Part shown: one piece after another, positions 1-7,486 of the stretch | Numbering within the stretch: position 1 is the first letter of the stretch | How the letters are laid out: each line of letters begins with the position of its first letter | NCBI RefSeq assembly: GCF_000158815.1 | Contig: NZ_GG657738.1 | Span: 1,561,675 to 1,605,887 of the forward strand | Direction of reading: 5' to 3' | DNA from: Micromonospora sp. ATCC 39149 | Lineage (GTDB): Bacteria > Actinomycetota > Actinomycetes > Mycobacteriales > Micromonosporaceae | Length of the DNA stretch: 44,213 nucleotides | Program-made: the position numbers and the translations under genes | Notes under the pieces: model-generated | The model's database searches: none | Seen by the model: only the letters and a program-made list of their open reading frames with translations | What the model was told of the DNA's origin: nothing

Positions 1-104
1 GGTACGTCGTCCGGCTGGAACCGGTCGCCTCCGCCCCGCCGGAGACCCTGGTGGCGGCGGTGGGCCCCACCGTCCAGCGCTACCTGCTCGGCGACCTGAC
101 GTAG
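1..104 (+). CDS. C-terminal fragment of an unidentified protein
   Basis: An open frame runs from base 3 to a TAG at 102-104 and encodes about 33 residues ending in QRYLLGDLT. The start lies outside the window. The frame shows normal high-GC codon use with G/C in third positions, so it is probably the end of a real gene. It converges on the next gene, whose stop is at 110-112, leaving only five bases between them. The fragment is too short to assign to a family. Confidence 0.5.
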   Translation, partial: YVVRLEPVASAPPETLVAAVGPTVQRYLLGDLT

Positions 105-109
105 CCCGG

Positions 110-889
110 TCAGGCGGTCGGGGGCGGGGAGACGCGCGCCGGGCGGTGGTGGCAGAGCATCGGGTGCAGCAGCCGGGCCAGCTCCCGATGGTCGGCCACC
201 GGGCCCGGGAAGGCCAGCCGGGCCCGCCGCCGGGCGCCGGGCCCGCCGAGGGAGACCAGCAGCCCGTACCGGTCGACGCGGACCACCCGGGGCGGGCCGT
301 CGGGGCCGGACTCGACCAGGCCGAGCTGGCGGCGGACGTACGCGGCCATTTCCCGGCCGTGGCGCACGGCCAGCTCGGCCAGCAGCTCCGTCTCCACCGG
401 GTGCAGCGGGTCCGGCTCCGCCTCGGCGTACGCCACGGGGTCGACCCGCAGCAGCCCGTCGGGGCGCTCCAGGCGGGCCTCGGCCACCTCGAAGCGGTAC
501 AGCCGGAAGCGGGTGCCCACGTCGAGCAGGTCGCCGGTCGGGTCCACCTCGGCGAAGTCCAGGGCGGCCCGGCGGGCCGCGTCCGCGTGCAGCGCGGCGG
601 CCCAGCCGGAGACCCAGGCGCGGCCGAGCGACGGGGCGCCGGCGGCGGGCGGCAGGTCCAGCACGTCGAGCGCCACGGCGACGTCGGAGCCCCTGCCGAG
701 GGGCAGCGCCGCCGCCAGGTCGCTGTGGACCGGGACGAGCAGCAGCACCCGCCCGTCGGCGTCGGTGACGTGCCGGACGTGGAACGGCCCGGGTCGCTGG
801 GCCAGGTGGACCAGGGCCGGGAGCCGGCCGGCGACCAGCGTCCGGACGATCTCGGCGGGCGCGGGGCGCAGGGCGGGACTGGGGCGCAT
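110..889 (-). CDS. HugZ-like / DUF2470-domain iron-heme utilisation protein
   Basis: This 259-residue protein has an N-terminal pyridoxamine-phosphate-oxidase-like split-barrel region and a C-terminal DUF2470 module. The C-terminal module (about residues 175-255) begins near ETELLAELAVRHGREM and carries a VVRVDRYGLLVSL strand. This architecture is typical of HugZ-type proteins tied to heme or iron use in actinobacteria. The ATG at 889 has a good GGAGG six bases upstream, so the longer in-frame extension is not needed. A perfect GTTAGG-N4-CCTAAC inverted repeat 16-31 bases upstream matches the IdeR/DtxR iron box and overlaps a predicted -10, so iron repression is likely. Family placement rests on the DUF2470 tail. 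Whether it degrades or only binds heme cannot be told from sequence. Confidence 0.75.
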   Translation of the reverse strand: MRPSPALRPAPAEIVRTLVAGRLPALVHLAQRPGPFHVRHVTDADGRVLLLVPVHSDLAAALPLGRGSDVAVALDVLDLPPAAGAPSLGRAWVSGWAAALHADAARRAALDFAEVDPTGDLLDVGTRFRLYRFEVAEARLERPDGLLRVDPVAYAEAEPDPLHPVETELLAELAVRHGREMAAYVRRQLGLVESGPDGPPRVVRVDRYGLLVSLGGPGARRRARLAFPGPVADHRELARLLHPMLCHHRPARVSPPPTA

Positions 890-900
890 GACCCACCTCC

Positions 901-931
901 GAAGGTTAGGCTTACCTAACAGCACCGTAAA
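901..931 (-). promoter_or_regulatory. Promoter with IdeR/DtxR iron box upstream of the DUF2470 gene
   Basis: Read on the minus strand there is TTTACG (926-931), a 17-base spacer, then TAACCT (903-908), giving a -35/-10 pair. Over it lies GTTAGGCTTACCTAAC (905-920, plus strand). This agrees with the IdeR/DtxR consensus at 16 of 19 positions over 901-919. A metal-loaded IdeR dimer here would cover the spacer and -10. The position and quality are good, but binding is inferred. Confidence 0.75.
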
Positions 932-1016
932 CCACGCGTGCCCCCACGTCCACCGGCTCGCCGTTTTCCCCGCCCCGGCCTGGAGATGCCGATCACGTTC
1001 GCGAAGCGGCAGCCGG

Positions 1017-2792
1017 TCAGCGGGTCTGCTCCAGCCACGAGGCATGCAGCAGGGCGTAGACCGAGTCGGGGTCGCGGACCAGCTCGTCGTGCGGCCCGCG
1101 CTGCACGATCCGGCCCCGGTCCACCACGATCACCTCGTCGGCGGTTTCGGCGGTGGAGAGCCGGTGGGCGATCGCGAGGGTGGTCCGGCCCCGGGTCACC
1201 GCGTCCAGGGTGCGTTGCAGCCGCACCTCCGTCGCCGGGTCCACCGCGCTGGTCGCCTCGTCCAGCACCAGCAGGTCCGGGTCCGCCACGTACGCCCGGG
1301 CGAGCGCCACGAGCTGCCGCTCCCCCACGCTCAGCGCCTCGCCCCGCTCGCCGACCGGGGTGTCCAGCCCGGCCGGCAACCCGTCCAGCCAGTCCGCCAG
1401 CCCCAGCTCGGTGAACGCGGCGGTGAGCTCCGCGTCGGTCAGCTCCGGCCGGGCGAAGCGGACGTTCTGCCCGACCGTGGCGTCGAACAGGAAGCCGTCC
1501 TGCGGCACCATCACCACCCGGGAGCGCAGCGAGGCGAACCGGACCTCGGGCAGCGGAACGCCGGAGAGCAGCACCGCGCCGTCGGTCGGGTCCATCAGCC
1601 GGGTGAGCAGCTTCGCGAACGTGGTCTTGCCGCTGCCGGTTTCGCCCACCACGGCGACCCGGCTCTTCGCCTCGATCTCCAGGGTCACGTCGTGCAGCAC
1701 CGGCGGCCCGCCCGGATAGGCGAAGCCGACCCCGGCGAAGTGGATGTCCAGCGGCCCCGGGGGCAGGTCCCGGCCCTGCTCGCCCGGGTCGGCCACGTCC
1801 GGGGCGACGTCCAGCACATCGAGCACCCGCCGCCAGCCGGCAATCGCGTTCTGCGCCTCGTTGAGCACCTCCGTGGCGATCTGCACCGGCTGGATGAACA
1901 GGGTCACCAGGAACAGGAACGCGGTGAGCTGGCCGACCGACAGGGTGCCGTCCACCCCGAGGGTCACCCCGAGCACCACGACGCCGGCCAGTGCCAGCCC
2001 GGCGGCCAGCTCCCCCACCGAGCTGCCCAGGATGCTGATCCGGATGGCCCGCTGCTGGGCCCGCTGCTGCCCCTCGATCGCCGCGTCCAGCCGCCGGGCG
2101 GTCCGCCCGGCGATCCCGTACGCGCGGATCACCGGAGCGCCGACGACGCTCTCGCCGATCGCGCCGAGCAGGGTGCCCATCCGCTGCCGGACCACCCCGT
2201 ACGCCTCGGCGAGGCGGCGCTGGAGCTGCCGGATCATCAACACCGCCGGCGCGAACGCGGCGAGCACCACGAGGGTCAACTGCCAGGAGTAGGCGAGCAT
2301 GACGGCCGTCGTCACCACGAGCTGCCCGAGGTTGACGATCAGGATCACCCCGCCCCACTGGAGGAACTGGGTGATCTGGTCGACGTCGCTGGTGACCCGG
2401 GAGACCAGCGAGCCGCGCCGCTCGGACTGCTGGTGCAGCATCGACAGGTCGTGCACGTGCCGGAACGCCCGGGTGCGCACGTTGGCCAGGGCCGTCTCGC
2501 TGACCGTGAACAGCCGGCGCATCATCAGGTACCCGCAGATCGTGGTCACCGCCAGCACGGCGCCGGTCGCCGCGACGACGCTCCACACCACACCCAGGTC
2601 GGGTCCGTCGACGATGCCCTTGTCGATACCCTGCTGCACGGCGACCGGGACGGCGACCCGGCCGATCATGTAGACCAACGCCAGCACGAGGGTGCCGGCC
2701 AGGCCGGTGCGCAGCTCCGGCGAGAGGGCCAGGCCCCGCCGCAGCGTCTGCCAGGTGCTCTCCGCCGGCCGCTCGGCCTCGACCACGCTCAC
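1017..2792 (-). CDS. ABC exporter half-transporter (canonical Walker B subunit)
   Basis: This is a 591-residue fused exporter: a six-helix ABC_membrane domain (about residues 25-310) followed by an ATPase domain. Walker A GETGSGKTT lies near residue 385, the signature near 487, Walker B LLVLDEATS near 507 (catalytic Glu present), and the switch His is in AIAHRLST. The signature reads LSVGE instead of LSGGQ. The GTG start overlaps the stop of the upstream half-transporter (GTGA at 2789-2792), indicating translational coupling and a heterodimer. Its degenerate signature should face the degenerate ATP site of the partner, leaving one competent site, as in TmrAB- or BmrCD-like exporters. The substrate is unknown; lipids, drugs or peptides are all possible. 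Confidence 0.9.
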   Translation of the reverse strand: MSVVEAERPAESTWQTLRRGLALSPELRTGLAGTLVLALVYMIGRVAVPVAVQQGIDKGIVDGPDLGVVWSVVAATGAVLAVTTICGYLMMRRLFTVSETALANVRTRAFRHVHDLSMLHQQSERRGSLVSRVTSDVDQITQFLQWGGVILIVNLGQLVVTTAVMLAYSWQLTLVVLAAFAPAVLMIRQLQRRLAEAYGVVRQRMGTLLGAIGESVVGAPVIRAYGIAGRTARRLDAAIEGQQRAQQRAIRISILGSSVGELAAGLALAGVVVLGVTLGVDGTLSVGQLTAFLFLVTLFIQPVQIATEVLNEAQNAIAGWRRVLDVLDVAPDVADPGEQGRDLPPGPLDIHFAGVGFAYPGGPPVLHDVTLEIEAKSRVAVVGETGSGKTTFAKLLTRLMDPTDGAVLLSGVPLPEVRFASLRSRVVMVPQDGFLFDATVGQNVRFARPELTDAELTAAFTELGLADWLDGLPAGLDTPVGERGEALSVGERQLVALARAYVADPDLLVLDEATSAVDPATEVRLQRTLDAVTRGRTTLAIAHRLSTAETADEVIVVDRGRIVQRGPHDELVRDPDSVYALLHASWLEQTR

Positions 2793-4663
2793 CGGTCCAC
2801 CTCGACTTCCAGGCCGGAGGTCAGCGGGGCGACCTCGTCGTACGGGCGTGGCTGCTCACCGTCAGTCTCCGCCTGCTCATAGGCGGTGACCAGGTCGGCG
2901 TAGCCGGAGACGGTGGCGAGCAGCTCGGTGTGGGTGCCCCGGGCGACCACCCGGCCCTGCTCCAGGTAGATGACCTCGTCGGCGAGCGCGATGGTGGCCC
3001 GCCGGTACGCCACCACGAGGATCGAGGCGGCGGGTCCACCGGCGGCCGGCGCGCGCAGCCCGGCCAGGATGGCCGCCTCCACCCTCGGGTCCACCGCGCT
3101 GGTGGCGTCGTCGAGGACCAGCAGCCGGGGCCGTCCGGCCAGTGCCCGGGCCAGGGTGAGCCGCTGCCGCTGCCCGCCGGAGAGGGAGGTGCCCCGCTCA
3201 CCGACCATGGTGTCCAGCCCCTCGGGCAGCGCGGCGACGAAGCCGTCCGCCTCGGCGAGCCGCAGCGCGGCCCAGACGTCGTCGTCGGACACGCCGGGCC
3301 GGTCCAGCGCGATGTTCGCCCGGACGGTGTCGTCGAAGACGAACGGCACCTGGGCGACCAGGGCGGCGGTGTCCACCAGCGAGGCGGCGGTGAGCCGGCG
3401 GACGTCCACCCCGTCGAGGCTGACCGTGCCGGTGTGCGGGTCGACCAGCCGCACCGCCAGCGCGGCGACGGTGGACTTGCCCGAGCCGGTGGGGCCGACC
3501 AGGGCCACGGTCTGCCCGGCTCCGACGGTGAAGGAGACCTCGCCGAGCACCTCGGCGCCGGGCAGGTGCGCCTCGGCGGGCTCGTACGCGAAGCCGACGC
3601 CCGCGAAGGTGAGCGTGGCCGGTCCCGGCTCGGCCGGGTCGAGCGCCACGTGCCCGTACGGCATCTCGCCGGTGGCGTCGAGCACCCGGCGCACCCGGTC
3701 CCAGCCGGCGACGCTGCGCGGCAACTCGGCCAGCACCCAGCCGATGGCCCGCACCGGGAAGGCCAGCACGGTGAACAGGAAGGCCACGCTGACCAGCTCG
3801 GTGACCGTGATGGCGCCCTGCCGGAGCCGGAACGCGCCGACCACCAGCACGGCGAGGGTGCCGAGGCTGGGCAGGGTCTCCAGCATCGGGTCGAAGACGC
3901 CCCGCAGCCGGCCCACGGCGATCAGCGCGTCGCGCAGCTCGCCGGCCCGGGCGGCGAACCGGGCCGTCTCCTGCGCCTCGCGGCCCATGGTCTTGACCAC
4001 CAGCGCGCCGTCGAAGCTCTCGTGGGCGATGCCGCTGACCTCGGCGCGCAGCCGCTGCGCGCGAGCCTGGCGGGGGGCCATCCGGCGGGAGTAGACCACG
4101 TTGAGGGCGAACAGGGCGGGGAAGACCGCCAGCCCGACGAGGGCCAGCGCCCAGTCGGTGGCGAACAGGGAGGCGATCGCGCCGACCAGCATCACCACCG
4201 TGCCGACCGCGAAGGGCAGCGGGGCGATCGGGTACCAGGCCGCCTCGACGTCGGAGTTGGCGTTGGACAGCAGGGTGCCGGTGGCGTTGCGCTGGTGCCA
4301 GGACAGCGGCAGGTTCAGGTAGCGGCGGGTGACCTGCCGGCGGTAGGCGGCCTGGAGCCGGAACTGCATGTAGCCCGCGCCGAGCCGACGGCCGAAGATG
4401 CCGACCACCCGCAGCACACTGATGCCGAACAGGGCACCGGCGGCGAGGGCGAGGGCCGCGACGCCCACCGACCCGCGCGCGATCGCCGGCACCACCACGT
4501 CGCCGACCACCGCCCCGACGACGTACGCGCTGGCGATCACCAGCCCGCCGAACAGCACGCTGCCGCCGACCGCGATCACGAAGATCCGGGGCTGTTCCCG
4601 GATCGCTTGGCCGAGCACGGCCAGCCCCCTGCGGAGCACATCCCGACTTGTCCTGCTGGTCAC
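2789..4663 (-). CDS. ABC exporter half-transporter (degenerate-site subunit)
   Basis: This is the first gene of the exporter pair, about 624 residues: an exporter membrane domain (about residues 30-330), then an ATPase domain with Walker A GPTGSGKST near residue 391. The signature is canonical (LSGGQRQR). Walker B ends LLVLDDATS, with Asp replacing the catalytic Glu, and the switch residue is Tyr (VVAYRRAT) rather than His. These two losses mark the non-hydrolysing site of a heterodimeric exporter. I chose the GTG at 4663 because it follows GGGGGAG. A TTG eight codons upstream (4687) overlaps a good -10 (GATAAT, 4687-4692) and so is probably in the promoter. The second half-transporter overlaps its stop by four bases. 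Confidence 0.88.
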   Translation of the reverse strand: MTSRTSRDVLRRGLAVLGQAIREQPRIFVIAVGGSVLFGGLVIASAYVVGAVVGDVVVPAIARGSVGVAALALAAGALFGISVLRVVGIFGRRLGAGYMQFRLQAAYRRQVTRRYLNLPLSWHQRNATGTLLSNANSDVEAAWYPIAPLPFAVGTVVMLVGAIASLFATDWALALVGLAVFPALFALNVVYSRRMAPRQARAQRLRAEVSGIAHESFDGALVVKTMGREAQETARFAARAGELRDALIAVGRLRGVFDPMLETLPSLGTLAVLVVGAFRLRQGAITVTELVSVAFLFTVLAFPVRAIGWVLAELPRSVAGWDRVRRVLDATGEMPYGHVALDPAEPGPATLTFAGVGFAYEPAEAHLPGAEVLGEVSFTVGAGQTVALVGPTGSGKSTVAALAVRLVDPHTGTVSLDGVDVRRLTAASLVDTAALVAQVPFVFDDTVRANIALDRPGVSDDDVWAALRLAEADGFVAALPEGLDTMVGERGTSLSGGQRQRLTLARALAGRPRLLVLDDATSAVDPRVEAAILAGLRAPAAGGPAASILVVAYRRATIALADEVIYLEQGRVVARGTHTELLATVSGYADLVTAYEQAETDGEQPRPYDEVAPLTSGLEVEVDR

Positions 4664-4686
4664 GCTCTCCCCCGCCGTAAGTTGCA

Positions 4687-4692
4687 ATTATC
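4687..4692 (-). promoter_or_regulatory. Candidate -10 box for the ABC exporter operon
   Basis: On the minus strand GATAAT matches the TATAAT consensus at five of six positions and is followed, after a short leader, by a GGGGGAG ribosome site and the GTG at 4663. No strong -35 stands 17 bases upstream. The box argues against the TTG at 4687 as the start. Confidence 0.45.
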
Positions 4693-4800
4693 TCCCTCAT
4701 CCTTACCGGACGGACACCACCGCGCCTCCCGCAAACCCTATGTCGGCGATCACGTCGACCGCCGTCGTTGCCACGACGGGCGGACGGCGACCGGGCGGCC

Positions 4801-4806
4801 TACGAT
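4801..4806 (+). promoter_or_regulatory. Candidate -10 box, leaderless start of the TIGR03085 gene
   Basis: TACGAT fits the actinobacterial TANNNT -10 and ends six bases before the ATG at 4813. There is no Shine-Dalgarno. A leaderless transcript is predicted; no clear -35 was found at 17-18 bases. Confidence 0.45.
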
Positions 4807-4812
4807 CGGGCC

Positions 4813-5442
4813 ATGCCGCGGTACGCCCGGTCGGAGCGCGAGGCACTCGCCGACCTCATGCAGAGCGTGGGTCCGGACGCGCCGACCGTCAACGAGGGCT
4901 GGCCGGTCCGGGACCTCGCCGCCCACCTGATCCTCCGGGAGCGCCGGCCGGACGCCGCTGGGGGGATCGCGCTGCCGCCGCTGCGCGGGTACGCCGAGCG
5001 GGTACGCCTGCGGATCGCGGCGCGACCCTTCGCCGAGCTGGTGGCCCTGGTGCGCCGGCCGCCGCTGTGGAGCCCGGTGAGCAACCCGGTCACCGACGAA
5101 CTGGTCAACACCATGGAGTTCTACATCCACCACGAGGACGTCCGGCGGGCCCGGGCGGGGTGGCAACCGCGCGAACTGCCGGCCGGGCTGGGCGCCGTGC
5201 TGTGGCGCCGGGCCACGGTGCTGGGCCGGCTGGCGCTGCGCCGCTTCCCGGCCGACGTGCTGGTGCAGGCACCCGGGCACGGCGAGCTGTCGGCTGGCCG
5301 GGGCGGGCAGCGGGTCCGCGTGGTCGGCGCGCCGACCGAGCTGGTGCTGTTCCTCACCGGCCGGCAGCGGGTCGCCCGGGTACAGGTGGAGGGGCCGGCG
5401 GCGGCGGTCGACCGGCTGCGGGTCGCCCACCTCGGTATCTGA
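4813..5442 (+). CDS. TIGR03085 family metal-binding protein (DinB / mycothiol-dependent isomerase-like fold)
   Basis: This 209-residue protein opens with RYARSEREALADLMQ and GPDAPTVNEGWPVRDLAAHL, then RERRPDAAGG. These are hallmarks of the actinobacterial TIGR03085 family related to DinB and maleylpyruvate-isomerase N-terminal domains. Candidate metal ligands are the His in DLAAHL and the His pair in FYIHHEDVRR near residue 107. Members of this superfamily often use mycothiol, but the reaction of TIGR03085 proteins is not established. The ATG at 4813 is preferred over an in-frame ATG at 4768 because the family alignment begins there and a -10 box ends six bases before it. It is a single gene, divergent from the ABC exporter. 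Confidence 0.85.
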   Translation: MPRYARSEREALADLMQSVGPDAPTVNEGWPVRDLAAHLILRERRPDAAGGIALPPLRGYAERVRLRIAARPFAELVALVRRPPLWSPVSNPVTDELVNTMEFYIHHEDVRRARAGWQPRELPAGLGAVLWRRATVLGRLALRRFPADVLVQAPGHGELSAGRGGQRVRVVGAPTELVLFLTGRQRVARVQVEGPAAAVDRLRVAHLGI

Positions 5443-5561
5443 CCCACCGCTTCCAGGTGGTCACGTGGAGCCACCGGAAGCCCCGATCGGTTCCCCGACT
5501 GCCGCCGCGAGGGCTAGCCGATGCCCCCGTGCAGGCAATACCCTTCGGTAACCGCAAACGA

Positions 5562-5577
5562 CGTGACCCCCGTCACG
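5562..5577. promoter_or_regulatory. CRP/GlxR-like operator upstream of the acyl-CoA ligase gene
   Basis: CGTGACCCCCGTCACG is a perfect 6-bp inverted repeat with a 4-base spacer. It fits the GTGA-N6-TCAC core recognised by actinobacterial CRP-family proteins (GlxR, Rv3676). Its centre lies about 35 bases before the ATG at 5605. The match is exact for the core; the binding protein is inferred. Confidence 0.55.
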
Positions 5578-5604
5578 CTCCACCCCCCGAAGGCGACCAC
5601 AGCG

Positions 5605-7431
5605 ATGGCTCTCGATATCCCCTACCGTTCCATCCCCGACATGTTCCTCAAGCGCGTGGCGGCCACCCCCGACAACCCCGCGTTCGCCCACCCCGCCCCC
5701 GACGACTCCGGGCCGGTCTGGCTGACCTGGGCGCAGGTCGGGCAGCGGGCCCGGGCGGTCGCGGCCGGGCTGCACGGGCTCGGTGTCGGCCAGGAGGACC
5801 CGGTGGCGATCCTGTCGAGCACCCGGCTCGACTGGGTGATCGCCGACTTCGGCATCATGTGTGCGGGCGGTGCCACCACCACCGTGTACCCGACCACCGA
5901 GCCCGAGGACGCGACGTACATCGTCGCCGACTCCGGCTCCCGGGTGGCGTTCGCGGAGAACCCGGCCCAGGCCGCGAAAATCACCGGCGCGCGACTGCCC
6001 GCGCTGACCCACGTGGTGCTCTTCGACGGCGCGCCCGACCCGGCCGCGGCCGTGCCGCAGCTCACCCTGGCCGAGCTGGAGGAGCGGGGTGCCCGGACGC
6101 TGGCCGACGACCCGGGGCTGGTCGAGCGCCTGGTCGCCGACCTCGGGCCGGAGCACCTGGCCACCCTCATCTACACCTCCGGCACCACCGGCCGGCCCAA
6201 GGGCGTGGAACTGCTGCACGGCGGCTGGTGCTGGGAGGGGGTCGCCCAGGCCGAGATGGGGCTGCTGCGCGACGACGACCTGCAATATCTCTGGCTCCCA
6301 CTGTCCCATTCGTTCGGCAAGACCCTGCTCTGCGGGGTGACCCACGTGGGCCTGCCGACCTACGTCGACGGCCGGGTCGAGAAGCTGGTCGAGCTGCTGG
6401 CCGTCGTGCGGCCGACGCTGATGTGCGGCGCGCCCCGGGTCTTCGAGAAGGTCTACAACAAGGCGGTCACCACCGCGCAGGACGCCGGCGGCGCGAAGGC
6501 GAAGATCTTCGCCTGGGGGGTGCGGGTCGGCAAGGAGAAGGTCACGCTGGAGCAGGCGGGGCAACCGGTCCCGGCCGGGCTGAGGCTGCGGTACGCGCTG
6601 GCCGAGAAGCTGGTGTTCAGCAAGCTCCAGGCCCGCCTCGGCGGTCGGATCCGGGTGCTGGTCTCCGGCGCCGCTCCGCTGAGCACGGAGATCGCCACGT
6701 TCTTCGCCGCCGCCAACCTGCCGATCTCCGAGGGGTACGGCCTCACCGAAACCAGCGCCGGCAGCTTCCTCAACCCGACCGACGGCCTACGCATCGGCAC
6801 CGTCGGCCGGGCGATGGGCGACCTGGAGTGCCGGATCGACACCGACGGGGAGATCCTGCTCCGGGGCCGCCCGGTGATGCGCGGATACCACAACCTCCCC
6901 GAGGAGACGGCCGCCGCGTTCACCGAGGACGGCTTCTTCCGCACCGGCGACATCGGGAGCCTCGACGACGACGGCTACCTGCGCATCACCGACCGGAAGA
7001 AGGACCTGGTCAAGACCTCCGGCGGGAAGTACATCGCCCCCTCGCACATCGAGGGCATGTTCAAGGCGCTGTGCCCGTACACGTCGCAGGCGGTCGTCAT
7101 CGGCCAGGCCCGCAACTACTGCACCATGCTGGTCAGCCTCGACCCGGACGCGATCCAGGGTTGGGCGGCCGGCGGCCCGCTGGAGGGCCGCACCTACGCC
7201 GAGATCGCCGCCTCCGACGAGGCCCGGGCCATGGTCGAGGAGTACGTCGCCCAACTCAACGCCAAACTCAACCGCTGGGAGACGATCAAGAAGGTGACCG
7301 TCCTGCCCCGTGATTTGACCATCGAGGACGGCGAGGTCACGCCGTCGCTCAAGATCAAGCGCCGGGGCGTGGAGAGCAACTTCGCCGCCGAGATCGACCG
7401 GATGTACGTGGGTACCCTCGCCGAGCTCTGA
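5605..7431 (+). CDS. Long-chain fatty acid--CoA ligase (AMP-binding, FadD15-like)
   Basis: This 608-residue protein activates long-chain fatty acids to acyl-CoA through an acyl-AMP intermediate. It has the AMP-binding P-loop YTSGTTGRPKG near residue 194, the GYGLTETSAG motif near residue 377, the RTGDIG hinge aspartate near 450, and a C-terminal DRKKDLVKTSGGKYIAP segment near 466 that carries the adenylation lysine region. Length and motif order match the long FACS subgroup. I start it at the ATG of MALDIPYRSIPDMF, where the family begins. An upstream in-frame ATG (5521) would add 28 residues unlike the family and would run through the CRP-like operator. A strong terminator follows the stop. 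Confidence 0.92.
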   Translation: MALDIPYRSIPDMFLKRVAATPDNPAFAHPAPDDSGPVWLTWAQVGQRARAVAAGLHGLGVGQEDPVAILSSTRLDWVIADFGIMCAGGATTTVYPTTEPEDATYIVADSGSRVAFAENPAQAAKITGARLPALTHVVLFDGAPDPAAAVPQLTLAELEERGARTLADDPGLVERLVADLGPEHLATLIYTSGTTGRPKGVELLHGGWCWEGVAQAEMGLLRDDDLQYLWLPLSHSFGKTLLCGVTHVGLPTYVDGRVEKLVELLAVVRPTLMCGAPRVFEKVYNKAVTTAQDAGGAKAKIFAWGVRVGKEKVTLEQAGQPVPAGLRLRYALAEKLVFSKLQARLGGRIRVLVSGAAPLSTEIATFFAAANLPISEGYGLTETSAGSFLNPTDGLRIGTVGRAMGDLECRIDTDGEILLRGRPVMRGYHNLPEETAAAFTEDGFFRTGDIGSLDDDGYLRITDRKKDLVKTSGGKYIAPSHIEGMFKALCPYTSQAVVIGQARNYCTMLVSLDPDAIQGWAAGGPLEGRTYAEIAASDEARAMVEEYVAQLNAKLNRWETIKKVTVLPRDLTIEDGEVTPSLKIKRRGVESNFAAEIDRMYVGTLAEL

Positions 7432-7442
7432 GCACCGACCCG

Positions 7443-7482
7443 CCGGCGGCCGTGCCCCACCGTCCCGGGGCACGGCCGCCGG
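7443..7482. terminator. Bidirectional intrinsic terminator, 16-bp perfect stem
   Basis: CCGGCGGCCGTGCCCC (7443-7458) pairs perfectly with GGGGCACGGCCGCCGG (7467-7482) around an 8-base loop. It lies between the convergent stops of the acyl-CoA ligase gene (7431) and the LtrA-like gene (7487), so it can serve both. There is no U-tract, as is usual in actinobacteria. Confidence 0.85.
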
Positions 7483-7486
7483 TCGC

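Noticed and set aside
513..2882. Long plus-strand open frame of 789 codons opposite the ABC exporter
   Set aside because: It is the antisense of a clear exporter gene; composition is Gln/His/Arg/Gly-rich with no domain, typical of GC-rich shadow frames.
4398..7313. 971-codon plus-strand frame across the ABC promoter and two genes
   Set aside because: It runs through three unrelated real genes in a shifted frame and shows no motif.
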